Assembly (NCBI GenBank): GCA_900539845.1
Contig: UQDP01000005.1
Span: 62,001-126,000 of the forward strand
Reading direction: 5' to 3'
Source of the DNA: an uncultured Oscillospiraceae bacterium
Lineage (GTDB): Bacteria > Bacillota > Clostridia > Oscillospirales > Acutalibacteraceae
DNA: 64,000 nucleotides
This document shows, piece after piece, positions 16,351 through 24,590 of the stretch. The notes under the pieces are model-generated. The model searched no databases and was not told the DNA's origin. It saw only the letters and a program-made list of their open reading frames with translations. The translations under genes and the position numbers were made by a program. Position 1 is the stretch's first letter. Each line of letters opens with the position of its first letter.

Positions 16351-17601
16351 TTATTGTTTTTTTGCTTTTTTCTTTTTAGCCACAATAATGATTACAGCAA
16401 TAACGATGCAGACTGCCAGAACGCCACCTACTGTTCCGAAAACAGCCGGCAGGAACGTGCTTTTGTATGAGCCGTAGCCTATCTTTGCGATCGTGCTGTT
16501 TGAAACCTCGTAGTCCAGAACGTCATTATACATCATGACTTCGGATTCAAAATCAGTCAGGTCGTTTTCATCAAGCGTTACCGTGCGCACACCATGCTGA
16601 TCGCCGTAACTGTAAAAGCCTGTTTCAGGGCAGGCCACCAGCTTGATGCCCTGATATTCGCCGGCAAAATAGTTCACGTGATCGTGTCCGAAAAACGCGC
16701 CGATTATATCTCCCTGATTTACCCAGCTTTCAAACTGGCCGTGATTGCTGTTCGGCGGGCATGGTCCTTCGTTGACCTCGCCCTGATAGATATATTCCTC
16801 GTTTGCTATGTAATATTTGTCCTCGTGACCTCCGTTGCCTCGCACTGCGCCTTCCGTTCCTTCCGAAACTTCCGTCAGCATCTCATACACTTCGGGCACG
16901 ATTATATGCTGGAACAGCAGAGACGGCATCGGAACGCCGCCGTTTTCTTCTTTGAGCTGATCGGAAACGCGCTGATACCACTGAATCTGATCCTCGTGAA
17001 CATAGCCGTAGCCGCCGCCTTCCTCTTCGGATGCATACGGATTGGAATCCATAAACCAGAGATTGAAGATGTCCTTTGTTCCCGAACTGTCCCTGATCGT
17101 TAAATTATAGTTGCCCACACCTGTCATCTCTTCGCCTTCAACGGCAAGGCAGTTGCTGTAATTCTGAAAACGGTGCAGTATGTATTCTTTTGCCGCCTCT
17201 TCATCATAACCGTTTTCGGCGCTGGCAAGTCCTTCATGGTCATGATTGCCGAAAACAAGCGTAAACGGTATTCCGCTTGCTTCAATAGGCTCTGCAACGC
17301 TGTCAATAGCCTCATCGGTCTGCGTCTTGTCCACGCCTTTCCACCAGCCGGCGATATTGTCCCCCAGCAGAACGATCAGGTCTGGCTCTGTTTTTCCTAT
17401 CGCCGAAGTGATCATGTCGGTTGTTTCCTGCCTGGGTTCATTTGTGTCCTGAAGATCGGAAAGAATAAGGATCTTAAATTTCCCATCCTCTTTAAACTGC
17501 AAAGCACCGTCGTCGGCTGCGAACACGCTCATTGGGCAGCATGCCGCCAACATGGTGATGACCGTAAGAACGGCGATCACGTTTTTAAAAACCTTTTTCA
17601 T
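16351..17601 (-). CDS. Secreted, C-terminally anchored calcineurin-type metallophosphoesterase
   Basis: A 416-aa exported phosphoesterase. The signal peptide runs to about residue 28 (VIAVLTVITMLAACCPMSVFA). Dimetal ligands sit in ILSDLQD, VLLGDNIAGWW, FGNHDHEG (about 117), a His in LFQHIIVP, and GHDHVNYF. The fold matches the Mre11/purple acid phosphatase-like group of extracellular nucleotidases or phosphodiesterases. A C-terminal helix (TVGGVLAVCIVIAVIIIVA) and the basic tail KKKKAKKQ anchor it on the outer face of the membrane. ATG 17601 gives the better distance from GAGAGGGG than ATG 17607, two codons earlier. The substrate is unknown. Confidence 0.9.
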   Translation of the reverse strand: MKKVFKNVIAVLTVITMLAACCPMSVFAADDGALQFKEDGKFKILILSDLQDTNEPRQETTDMITSAIGKTEPDLIVLLGDNIAGWWKGVDKTQTDEAIDSVAEPIEASGIPFTLVFGNHDHEGLASAENGYDEEAAKEYILHRFQNYSNCLAVEGEEMTGVGNYNLTIRDSSGTKDIFNLWFMDSNPYASEEEGGGYGYVHEDQIQWYQRVSDQLKEENGGVPMPSLLFQHIIVPEVYEMLTEVSEGTEGAVRGNGGHEDKYYIANEEYIYQGEVNEGPCPPNSNHGQFESWVNQGDIIGAFFGHDHVNYFAGEYQGIKLVACPETGFYSYGDQHGVRTVTLDENDLTDFESEVMMYNDVLDYEVSNSTIAKIGYGSYKSTFLPAVFGTVGGVLAVCIVIAVIIIVAKKKKAKKQ

Positions 17602-17632
17602 AATCATTTACCCCTCTCTTTTTGATTATTTA

Positions 17633-18115
17633 TTATTGTTTTTTTAAGCCTTGAATGAATACTATCAATTCCGGCGCACAGTTTTGCTTAACCACGATCG
17701 TGCCGGAGTTGATTGCGGTCATGATGTAAAAATTGGTTTTTGTTTCAACTATTTTGTAAATATCCTCATAAAAATATTTTGAATAATGCCTCTCATTTTT
17801 TGATTCAAAAAAGTGATCATAGAATTCTATTTGGATAACAGGGCATTTTTGCAGCGCTTTGTTTGAATAATAAGAAGCTTTTAGCGTTTTCGTTACACCG
17901 GCGGCTGAAACTGCTGCGCAAATCGCTGTTAAAAATACAAGAAGGATCAAGGTGGAAGCGTTTAACAGCAGAAAACGGCTATATAACAGTATAATAAATA
18001 AAAGCAAAATGAGCAGAACAGCCATAACAATAAAACGCGACTTGTTCAGCGAAAGGTTCCAGCGTTTGTATTCCTCATACGTATGGACTGTCTGTGTTTT
18101 GAATAAAGGCTCCAT
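17633..18115 (-). CDS. YcxB-like membrane protein
   Basis: A 160-aa protein with two adjacent membrane helices (about 28-50 and 52-75, FIVMAVLLILLLFIILLYS and STLILLVFLTAICAAVS). A C-terminal cytoplasmic beta domain (about 95-155) contains YYEDIYKIVETKTNFYIM-like strands and ends in IVFIQGLKK, resembling the YcxB family C-terminal domain. The function of that family is unknown. It follows luxS by 9 bp, with a GGAG ribosome site, and is probably the last gene of the rluA-PLC-luxS run. Confidence 0.75.
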   Translation of the reverse strand: MEPLFKTQTVHTYEEYKRWNLSLNKSRFIVMAVLLILLLFIILLYSRFLLLNASTLILLVFLTAICAAVSAAGVTKTLKASYYSNKALQKCPVIQIEFYDHFFESKNERHYSKYFYEDIYKIVETKTNFYIMTAINSGTIVVKQNCAPELIVFIQGLKKQ

Positions 18116-18124
18116 AAGATCTCC

Positions 18125-18586
18125 TTATTCGGTTGGGTACTTAAGGTCTTCTTTGGTCCAGTCCTTTATGACCTCAAGAAATTCTTTGGCTTCCTCTTTT
18201 GCCTGCGCCAGATTATGATCCTTGCAGTTGCCGCACTCTTTCATCGTTGCTCCCGGTATCATTCCCCAGTAATCGGCAATATACTGAAACGCTTCTTTTA
18301 TCAGATTGACGGAATATCCGTCCGAAAGGGAACGCGTCAGGAAATAAAATCCCGTGCGGCATCCCATGGGGCCGAAATAGATAATGTTATCGCCGAATTC
18401 AGTGTTGCGCACATAGGTTGCGAAAATATGCTCGATCGTGTGCATTGCCGCGTTGGTCATGACAGGTTCTTTGTTCGGCTCTCGCATTCTGATGTCATAT
18501 GTTGTTATATCATCGTCAATGCGGCTGATATAGATCCCTTTCTTAAGCTTGTTATGGTCTATCTGAAAGCTCGGTATGGTTTTCAT
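18125..18586 (-). CDS. luxS: S-ribosylhomocysteine lyase
   Basis: A 153-aa cytoplasmic enzyme that splits S-ribosylhomocysteine into homocysteine and DPD, the precursor of autoinducer-2, recycling S-adenosylmethionine by-products. The metal site is complete: HTIEH (His49, Glu52, His53) and Cys118 in KECGN. The catalytic Cys76 lies in GPMGCRTGFY. The length is normal. The ATG overlaps the stop of the upstream phospholipase-like gene in an ATGA, implying coupled translation. No pfs nucleosidase or methionine gene is adjacent. Confidence 0.97.
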   Translation of the reverse strand: MKTIPSFQIDHNKLKKGIYISRIDDDITTYDIRMREPNKEPVMTNAAMHTIEHIFATYVRNTEFGDNIIYFGPMGCRTGFYFLTRSLSDGYSVNLIKEAFQYIADYWGMIPGATMKECGNCKDHNLAQAKEEAKEFLEVIKDWTKEDLKYPTE

Positions 18587-19503
18587 TCTGATCTCACTCC
18601 TGTTAAAAATGATAGGTTCGAGGTGATCTCCTCTCCCGTGCAGCCGGAGTCAAGACGCTTTATCATCTCAACTGCGTCGTCTTTTGCCAGCTCGTAAAGC
18701 TGCGTAAAGCTCTCGCTCCTGATCTCGCCGGAATAGGGTGATCTCCATTTTCTGTTATTCATATTAACATATTTTATCGCTTTTTCCAAGTCATTCGTTC
18801 TCAGAAATGACGAAATTCTGAAATTTCCCGTAAAAGGGGAGACGAGACGTTCCGCAAGCTTTAAAAATTTTTCCTTGCTTCCGGCAGCATCCAGCAGAAG
18901 CCTCTGGGCTGCGCGTGTGTCTTTTATCGCGCATGCAACATCCTCATCCGTAAAAGCATAAGGCGAAAAGAGTTTGCCTGAGGAAGCGAGAACGGAGGAA
19001 ATCTCTGATAGCTCCCGTTGTGTGAAATGGAGCATATACTCGGTCTTATACGCTTTTGGATTGCGGATGTTCTTTTTCTCACGCAAAAGCACGGAATCGA
19101 GTGAAAGCTCGATCATATTGTGAACGGAATGCGGATTCATAGTTTTGAATTTATCCGTTATCCTGTTTTGAATAAAATAGATATACGGATGGCAGATTCT
19201 GTCCAGCGCGTAGTGCAGGATAAATCCGTAAACATAGCTTTTTGCGATGTCCGGCTCGGCCTTGCTTTTGCAGTATTCCTGAAAGCAATCCATGATATCA
19301 CCGCATTTTGAGCGGTGCATGGCAGAGCCTGCTTTTCTGAGCGATTTCCCTTTCTGCCACGGAAGCGCGCGGTGAAAAAAGAAGATATCCGGCCCTTGCG
19401 CGCCGATATAAACAGCGTCCCTGTTCAGACGAAAATCCGCGAGTCCGGCAAGCCTGTCCATAAGCTCTTCGGCAAACAGGTAGTGGGTGGAAAACGCGGG
19501 CAT
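18583..19503 (-). CDS. Zinc-dependent phospholipase C-like protein
   Basis: A 306-aa protein of the Zn_dep_PLPC family. The N-terminus MPAFSTHYLFAEELMDRL and the helix FILHYALDRICHPYIYF carry the His/Asp zinc ligands typical of the family, with VYIGAQGPDIFFF between. HNMIELSLDSVL is a further conserved helix. It has no signal peptide, unlike secreted phospholipase C toxins, so it is probably an intracellular housekeeping member of unknown substrate. It overlaps luxS by 4 bp and abuts rluA at 19503, within a minus-strand operon. Confidence 0.87.
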   Translation of the reverse strand: MPAFSTHYLFAEELMDRLAGLADFRLNRDAVYIGAQGPDIFFFHRALPWQKGKSLRKAGSAMHRSKCGDIMDCFQEYCKSKAEPDIAKSYVYGFILHYALDRICHPYIYFIQNRITDKFKTMNPHSVHNMIELSLDSVLLREKKNIRNPKAYKTEYMLHFTQRELSEISSVLASSGKLFSPYAFTDEDVACAIKDTRAAQRLLLDAAGSKEKFLKLAERLVSPFTGNFRISSFLRTNDLEKAIKYVNMNNRKWRSPYSGEIRSESFTQLYELAKDDAVEMIKRLDSGCTGEEITSNLSFLTGVRSE

Positions 19504-20354
19504 TATATCATCTCCTCGGTAAGCGATTTCAGATCCTGCGGAAAATCACAGGTAAGGTGCATTTTCTTTTCGGTAATGGGATGAATAAAATGGATATCAC
19601 GGCAGTGGAGCGCCTGACGGTTTATTTTTTCGCAGCTGCCGCCGTACATATCATCACCGGCAAGCGGATAGCCGAGATACGCGAGATGCACTCTTATCTG
19701 ATGCGTGCGCCCCGTTTCCAGATTCAGCTTAAGCAGCGTGTATTTTTCGGAATGTGCAACAGGCGTATATCTCGTAACGGCTCTTTCTCCGTCAGACGCA
19801 ACGCAGCGCTTTATGATACTTTCACGCTCACGTTTGATGGGCGCGTCAATCACACCGCTATCGTTTATCATTCCATGTACAACAGCGTAATAATCCTTTT
19901 TTATGCTGCCTGCAAGCTTTGCCGCTGCCAGCTCATTTTTTGCGATGAGCACAATACCGCTCGTATCCCTGTCCAGCCTGTAAACGGCTCTGAACGCGCC
20001 GGGGCAGTGAAGCGAGACAGCGTTGGAAAGTGCGTCGCCCCTGTGGTTTCTGCTTTCGTGCACAGGCATGTTCGGCGGCTTGTTGACGGCGATCAGATCT
20101 TCGTCTTCATATAGTATTTCAATTTCAGCGCCGGAATAGTTAGGCGCCGTGCCGCTTTCCTCTATATTGATGACGAGCTTGTCACCGTTGTGAAGCTCGT
20201 CTATTGCCTTTGCAGGAACACCGTCTTTGAGAATTCCGACGGGCGAGTTTTTCAGTTTTGTCAGCAGGGAAGAGGACACGCCGAATTCCCTTAAAAAATC
20301 GCGTATCTTCTTTCCCGAATCTTTGTTTTTAATCGTAAATTCTACCGTTCGCAT
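19503..20354 (-). CDS. RluA-family pseudouridine synthase
   Basis: A 283-aa RNA-modifying enzyme. An S4-like RNA-binding domain (about 1-70, VEFTIKNKDSGKKIRDFL) precedes the catalytic domain with YRLDRDTSGIVL, whose Asp is the nucleophile, and TGRTHQIRVH. It resembles RluD/YjbO-type large-subunit modifiers; the target uridines cannot be read. I start at ATG 20354. No Shine-Dalgarno is visible, and TATAAT with a -35 17 bp upstream lies so close that the message probably begins at the start codon. An in-frame ATG at 20369 would lie upstream of that -10. Confidence 0.92.
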   Translation of the reverse strand: MRTVEFTIKNKDSGKKIRDFLREFGVSSSLLTKLKNSPVGILKDGVPAKAIDELHNGDKLVINIEESGTAPNYSGAEIEILYEDEDLIAVNKPPNMPVHESRNHRGDALSNAVSLHCPGAFRAVYRLDRDTSGIVLIAKNELAAAKLAGSIKKDYYAVVHGMINDSGVIDAPIKRERESIIKRCVASDGERAVTRYTPVAHSEKYTLLKLNLETGRTHQIRVHLAYLGYPLAGDDMYGGSCEKINRQALHCRDIHFIHPITEKKMHLTCDFPQDLKSLTEEMI

Positions 20355-20360
20355 ACTAAA

Positions 20361-20389
20361 ATTATACATTTAATATAAAATTAAAGCAA
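20361..20389 (-). promoter_or_regulatory. Promoter of the rluA-PLC-luxS operon, apparently leaderless
   Basis: On the minus strand, TTGCTT (20384-20389), 17-bp spacer, TATAAT (20361-20366). The transcript is expected to start about 7 bp on, at the ATG at 20354. Confidence 0.55.
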
Positions 20390-20396
20390 TATGGTA

Positions 20397-20425
20397 TTGA
20401 AAAAATCGATTGAAAGTGTTAAAAT
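20397..20425 (+). promoter_or_regulatory. Promoter of the hyd maturation operon
   Basis: TTGAAA (20397-20402), 17-bp spacer, TAAAAT (20420-20425). The predicted start is near 20432, giving a leader of about 125 nt. Confidence 0.65.
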
Positions 20426-20431
20426 ATTAAC

Positions 20432-20533
20432 AATAACGCAGGCTGACGGAAAGCTGATTTACCCTGACCGAAAGCGCGCAGATAAAAGGTTTTATTCAAA
20501 AGTATCTCCGCGCAATATTGCGCGGTTTTTTTC
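20432..20533 (+). promoter_or_regulatory. Attenuator/riboswitch-like leader of the TM1266-hydEGF operon
   Basis: A perfect terminator CCGCGCAAT/ATTGCGCGG followed by T7-8 (20508-20533) stands only 24 bp before the first gene. Its 5' half can instead pair with upstream sequence: GCGCGCAGATA (20474-20484) is complementary to TATCTCCGCGC (20503-20513) at 10 of 11 positions. The two stems are mutually exclusive, as in transcription attenuation. Upstream lie two near-identical 12-mers, CTGACGGAAAGC (20443-20454) and CTGACCGAAAGC (20464-20475), exactly 21 nt apart; the second overlaps the antiterminator arm. I do not recognise the candidate aptamer as a known riboswitch class. Confidence 0.7.
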
Positions 20534-20556
20534 TTGCATTTTGGGAGTGTGACAGA

Positions 20557-20802
20557 ATGGATACCAGAGTAGCTGTTATAGGCATTATCGTTGAAAACAG
20601 AGAGTCCGCCGCTGAGCTGAACGCTGTTCTGAGCGAATACGGTGATTATATTATAGGCAGAATGGGCGTGCCGTATCAGAAAAAGAATATAAATATAATT
20701 TCAATTGCTGTCGACGCTGAGCAGAATATTATAAACACACTGGGCGGAAAAATAGGAAGACTGACCGGCGTGTCGGCGAAAACAGCCTATGCAAATGTTT
20801 GA
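20557..20802 (+). CDS. TM1266-type regulator of the iron-only hydrogenase system
   Basis: An 81-aa ACT/NikR-like small protein (MDTRVAVIGIIVENRES, YGDYIIGRMGVPYQKKNI, IISIAVDAEQNIINTLGGK, GRLTGVSAKTAY). This matches the family found beside [FeFe]-hydrogenase maturation genes and named as a putative regulator; its biochemical role is not settled. Start ATG 20557 has GGGAG nearby and lies after the attenuator terminator. A TTG at 20518 would lie inside the terminator hairpin and is rejected. Its end overlaps the hydE start by 14 bp. Confidence 0.9.
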   Translation: MDTRVAVIGIIVENRESAAELNAVLSEYGDYIIGRMGVPYQKKNINIISIAVDAEQNIINTLGGKIGRLTGVSAKTAYANV

Positions 20803-21832
20803 ACGTCTTATAGATCAGCTTCGCAAAAATACCTTTCTTGAAAAGAAAGAGTATAAGCTGCTGATCGAAAACAGACAGGAGTGCGCGGATTATCTTTTTG
20901 AAAACGCAAGGCAGGTCCGGGATTCGGTTTACGGCAACCGGGTATATATCCGCGGTCTTATCGAGATATCGAATCACTGTAAAAACGATTGCCTTTACTG
21001 CGGGATACGCCGTTCAAACCGAAACCTTGCCCGCTACCGCCTTTATGAGGATGATATTCTAAACTGCGTGAAACAGGGGTATGAGCTGGGCTTTCGCACT
21101 TTCGTTTTGCAGGGCGGCGAGGATGCGTATTATAATGATGATATGCTCTGCACTGTTTTGCGTGAGATCAAATCGCTTTTCCCGGATTGTGCAGTAACAC
21201 TCTCGCTGGGCGAACGAAGCTTTGAAAGCTATCAAAAACTGAAAGCTGCCGGCGTGGACAGGTATCTGCTGCGGCATGAAACTGCGGCTAAGCATCATTA
21301 CGAACGCCTGCACCCGCCCGATATGAGCTTTGAGCACAGAGTGCAGTGCCTAAAGAACTTAAAGTCTCTTGGTTATCAGACCGGCGCAGGTTTTATGGTT
21401 GGTTCTCCGTATCAGACTGCTGACGACCTTGCAGGGGAATTTATGTTTCTGAAAGCGATCCTGCCGGAAATGGTGGGGATAGGGCCTTTTGTGCCGCACT
21501 GCGACACACCGTTCGGCGGCTTTAAGGCCGGCTCGGCGGAGCTTACGCTGTTTATGCTGGCGCTCATCAGGCTCACTCTGCCGCATGCTTTGCTGCCGGC
21601 AACTACCGCGCTTGCTACTGTTGACGGCAGGGGACATGAAAACGGTATGAATGCCGGCGCAAATGTGATCATGCCGAATCTTACCCCTGAAAATGAGCGA
21701 GAGAAATATACCTTGTATAATAACAAGGCACACACGGGCGCCGATTCGGCAGAGGGGCTTGCGCTTTTGAAGCAGCAGATGAGCCGTGCAGGTTATGAGA
21801 TCGTTGTGGACAGAGGCGATTACAGACCCTGA
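20789..21832 (+). CDS. hydE: [FeFe]-hydrogenase maturase HydE (radical SAM)
   Basis: A 347-aa radical SAM enzyme acting in H-cluster assembly; it processes the HydG product toward the diiron subcluster. The 4Fe-4S motif is NHCKNDCLYCGIR (CxxxCxxC, about residues 60-70). LQGGEDAYY and the TIM-barrel strands follow, and the C-terminal part has MPNLTPENEREKYTLYNNK. It overlaps the TM1266 gene and is followed by hydG, 40 bp downstream. The length and order fit the usual hydE-hydG-hydF cluster. The hydrogenase catalytic gene itself is not in the window. Confidence 0.96.
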   Translation: MQMFERLIDQLRKNTFLEKKEYKLLIENRQECADYLFENARQVRDSVYGNRVYIRGLIEISNHCKNDCLYCGIRRSNRNLARYRLYEDDILNCVKQGYELGFRTFVLQGGEDAYYNDDMLCTVLREIKSLFPDCAVTLSLGERSFESYQKLKAAGVDRYLLRHETAAKHHYERLHPPDMSFEHRVQCLKNLKSLGYQTGAGFMVGSPYQTADDLAGEFMFLKAILPEMVGIGPFVPHCDTPFGGFKAGSAELTLFMLALIRLTLPHALLPATTALATVDGRGHENGMNAGANVIMPNLTPENEREKYTLYNNKAHTGADSAEGLALLKQQMSRAGYEIVVDRGDYRP

Positions 21833-21872
21833 AAAATGTAGATTATAATGATTTGAGAAAGGTTTTGAGAAT

Positions 21873-23294
21873 ATGATAAAATACGATCCTAAATCACTTA
21901 AGGCGGAGGAATTTATAAATGACGCCGAAATTCGTGAGACTCTGAAGTACGCGGATGCGCATAAGGACGATCTGGAACTCGTTGACACAATCTTGGAAAA
22001 GGCAAAGAAGCGAAAAGGGCTGGATCACAGAGAGGCGAGTGTTCTCCTTGCCTGCGACAATGCGGAAAAGATCAAGGAGATCTATGATCTTGCCGAACAG
22101 ATAAAAAAGGATTTTTACGGCAACAGAATCGTCATGTTCGCTCCGCTGTATCTTTCAAATTACTGTGTGAACGGCTGCCTTTACTGCCCCTATCATCAGA
22201 AAAACAAACATATCGCAAGAAAAAAGCTCACCCAGGAGGAGGTTGCCAAAGAGGTAATCGCGCTTCAGGATATGGGGCATAAGCGCCTTGCGATCGAGGC
22301 GGGTGAAGACCCGGTAAACAATCCGATTGAATACATATTGGAATGCATTAAAACCATTTATTCCATAAAGCACAAAAACGGCGCCATACGCCGAGTGAAT
22401 GTAAATATTGCCGCTACAACCGTGGAAAATTACAGAAAGCTGAAAGAGGCGGGGATCGGTACATATATCCTTTTTCAGGAAACTTATCACAAGGAAAGCT
22501 ATGAATATCTTCACCCCACAGGACCGAAACACAATTATGCCTACCATACCGAGGCTATGGACAGAGCAATGGAGGGCGGCATAGACGATGTTGGCATCGG
22601 CGTGCTTTTCGGGCTGGATAAATATAGGTACGAATTTGCCGGACTGCTTATGCATGCAGAGCACCTTGAGGCCGTGCACGGCGTCGGACCTCACACCATC
22701 AGCGTTCCAAGGGTCAAAAGGGCGGACGATATCGACCCGAATGATTTTGACAATTCGCTCAGTGATGAGATGTTCTGCAAGATAGCGGCATGTATCAGGA
22801 TTGCCGTTCCGTATACGGGTATGATCATATCCACACGTGAAACCCCTGCCGTGCGCGAAAAAATCATACGTCTCGGCGTAAGCCAGATCAGCGGAGGCTC
22901 AAGGACTTCTGTGGGCGGATACACCGAGGAGGAAAGACCGCATGACACAGAACAGTTTGACGTTTCGGATAACCGCACGCTGGATGAGGTGGTCAACTGG
23001 CTTATGGGCGCCGGTTATATACCGTCTTTCTGCACGGCATGCTATCGTGAAGGCAGAACGGGCGACCGCTTTATGAGCCTGTGCAAATCAGGACAGATAC
23101 AGAACTGCTGCCATCCGAATGCGCTTATGACCTTAAAAGAGTTTCTGATGGACTACGCAAGCGAGGATACGAGGAAAAAAGGAGAAGCGCTTATTGAAAA
23201 GGAGATCGGGAATATAGGCAGCGAAAAGGTTAAAGAGATCGTTCGTGAGCGGCTTGTTAAAATAGAAAAAGGTGAAAGAGATTTTCGTTTCTGA
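21873..23294 (+). CDS. hydG: [FeFe]-hydrogenase maturase HydG (radical SAM tyrosine lyase)
   Basis: A 473-aa radical SAM enzyme that cleaves tyrosine to make the CO and CN ligands of the H-cluster. The SAM cluster motif is NYCVNGCLYCPYH (about residue 90). The C-terminal extension has the second cluster motif CTACYREG...QIQNCC (about 388-413), which separates HydG from ThiH. VNIAATTVENYRKLKEAG and GVGPHTISVPR are conserved barrel segments. AGAAAGG serves as the ribosome site. It lies 36 bp upstream of hydF. Confidence 0.97.
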   Translation: MIKYDPKSLKAEEFINDAEIRETLKYADAHKDDLELVDTILEKAKKRKGLDHREASVLLACDNAEKIKEIYDLAEQIKKDFYGNRIVMFAPLYLSNYCVNGCLYCPYHQKNKHIARKKLTQEEVAKEVIALQDMGHKRLAIEAGEDPVNNPIEYILECIKTIYSIKHKNGAIRRVNVNIAATTVENYRKLKEAGIGTYILFQETYHKESYEYLHPTGPKHNYAYHTEAMDRAMEGGIDDVGIGVLFGLDKYRYEFAGLLMHAEHLEAVHGVGPHTISVPRVKRADDIDPNDFDNSLSDEMFCKIAACIRIAVPYTGMIISTRETPAVREKIIRLGVSQISGGSRTSVGGYTEEERPHDTEQFDVSDNRTLDEVVNWLMGAGYIPSFCTACYREGRTGDRFMSLCKSGQIQNCCHPNALMTLKEFLMDYASEDTRKKGEALIEKEIGNIGSEKVKEIVRERLVKIEKGERDFRF

Positions 23295-23330
23295 TCCTTC
23301 ATCTGTAAAATCTGATTCGGAGGTGATTTT

Positions 23331-24521
23331 GTGGGACTTAACGATACTCCGTCGGGCGAGAGGGTAAGTATAGCATTCTTCGGCTGCCGCAACGCCGGAA
23401 AAAGCAGTCTGGTAAATGCTGTAACCGGGCAGGAGCTGTCGGTTGTCAGTGAGATCGGCGGAACAACGACCGATCCGGTAAAAAAAGCCATGGAGCTTCT
23501 CCCTTTAGGACCTGTTATGATAATTGATACCCCGGGTTTTGACGATACGGGCGCTCTCGGCGAAAAACGGGTGGACTCGGCTCGGAAAATTCTGCGTTCG
23601 TGTAATATAGCGGTTCTTGTTACGGTTGCCTCAAGAGAACTGAACGACTGTGAAAAGGAGCTTATATCGCTTTTCTGTGAACGAGAGATCCCGTATATAA
23701 CCGTGAAAAATAAGTCCGATCTGCTGAAAGACGCACCCCGAAATACATCGCGGATCGTTTATACAAGCGCATTGAACAAGCAGGGGATCGAGGAACTGAA
23801 GGATATGCTTGCCGGCATTTACAGACCGCCCGAAAAGCAGGTGCGGCTTGTGGGTGATCTGATTTCCGCGGGCGATATAGTCTTGCTTGTAACCCCGATA
23901 GATTCCGCCGCTCCCAAAGGCAGACTGATACTGCCACAGCAGCAGGCGATAAGAGATGTTATAGACAGCGGCGCAGCTGCAATCGTAACAAGGGAAACAG
24001 AGCTTGAAACAACGCTCGGTGCGCTGAAAGAGCCGCCTGCATTGGTCGTGACCGATTCACAGGTGTTCGGCGTCGTATCAAAAATCGTGCCGGAGTCGGT
24101 TCCGCTGACTTCCTTTTCGATTCTTATGGCGCGGTATAAGGGCTTTCTGAAAACGGCGGTGAAAGGCGCACGCGTAATTGACAGCCTTAAAGACGGTGAT
24201 AAAGTGCTGATAAGCGAGGGATGCACGCATCACAGGCAGTGCGACGATATAGGCACTGTCAAGCTGCCGCGCTGGCTTCGGGAGAGAACGGGAGCAGAAC
24301 TCGATCTGAACTGGAGCAGCGGAAGCGGATTTCCACAGGATTTGTCAGAGTTTCGTCTTGTTATCCATTGCGGTGGCTGTATGCTGAATGCCGCTGAGAT
24401 GGAATACAGAATGAAAAGCGCGCAGCAACAGGGCGTGCCTTTTACAAATTACGGCACGGCAATTGCCTATATGAATGGAATTTTGGAGCGCAGTCTTTCC
24501 CCGATTCCGAATATCGTTTAA
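23331..24521 (+). CDS. hydF: [FeFe]-hydrogenase maturation GTPase/scaffold HydF
   Basis: A 396-aa scaffold that accepts the diiron precursor from HydE/HydG and loads it onto the hydrogenase. The N-terminal GTPase has P-loop GCRNAGKSSL, DTPGFDD (G3), and VKNKSDLL as the NKxD-like G4. The C-terminal cluster-binding domain has CTHHRQCDDIG and HCGGCML, giving the Cys/His ligands CxH and HCxxC. The start is GTG 23331, preceded by a near-perfect GGAGGTGATTTT. It ends the operon at a strong terminator (24534). Confidence 0.96.
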   Translation: MGLNDTPSGERVSIAFFGCRNAGKSSLVNAVTGQELSVVSEIGGTTTDPVKKAMELLPLGPVMIIDTPGFDDTGALGEKRVDSARKILRSCNIAVLVTVASRELNDCEKELISLFCEREIPYITVKNKSDLLKDAPRNTSRIVYTSALNKQGIEELKDMLAGIYRPPEKQVRLVGDLISAGDIVLLVTPIDSAAPKGRLILPQQQAIRDVIDSGAAAIVTRETELETTLGALKEPPALVVTDSQVFGVVSKIVPESVPLTSFSILMARYKGFLKTAVKGARVIDSLKDGDKVLISEGCTHHRQCDDIGTVKLPRWLRERTGAELDLNWSSGSGFPQDLSEFRLVIHCGGCMLNAAEMEYRMKSAQQQGVPFTNYGTAIAYMNGILERSLSPIPNIV

Positions 24522-24533
24522 ATTGAAATAAAG

Positions 24534-24575
24534 AAAAAGCGTTTTAAACCGAATAAAGGTTTAAAACGCTTTTTT
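24534..24575. terminator. Bidirectional intrinsic terminator
   Basis: A 17-bp stem (24534-24550/24558-24574) with a 7-nt loop and flanking A/T runs, between convergent hydF and degV. Confidence 0.93.
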
Positions 24576-24590
24576 AATGTGAAATACTTC

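Noticed and set aside
19557..20114. A 185-codon plus-strand frame inside rluA
   Set aside because: It is antisense to conserved RluA motifs, with no ribosome site and no homology signal.
20432..20500. Assigning the hyd leader to a known riboswitch class
   Set aside because: The conserved cores of the classes I considered (preQ1, THF, guanidine, Mn, SAM, ZTP, Moco) were not found; left unassigned.
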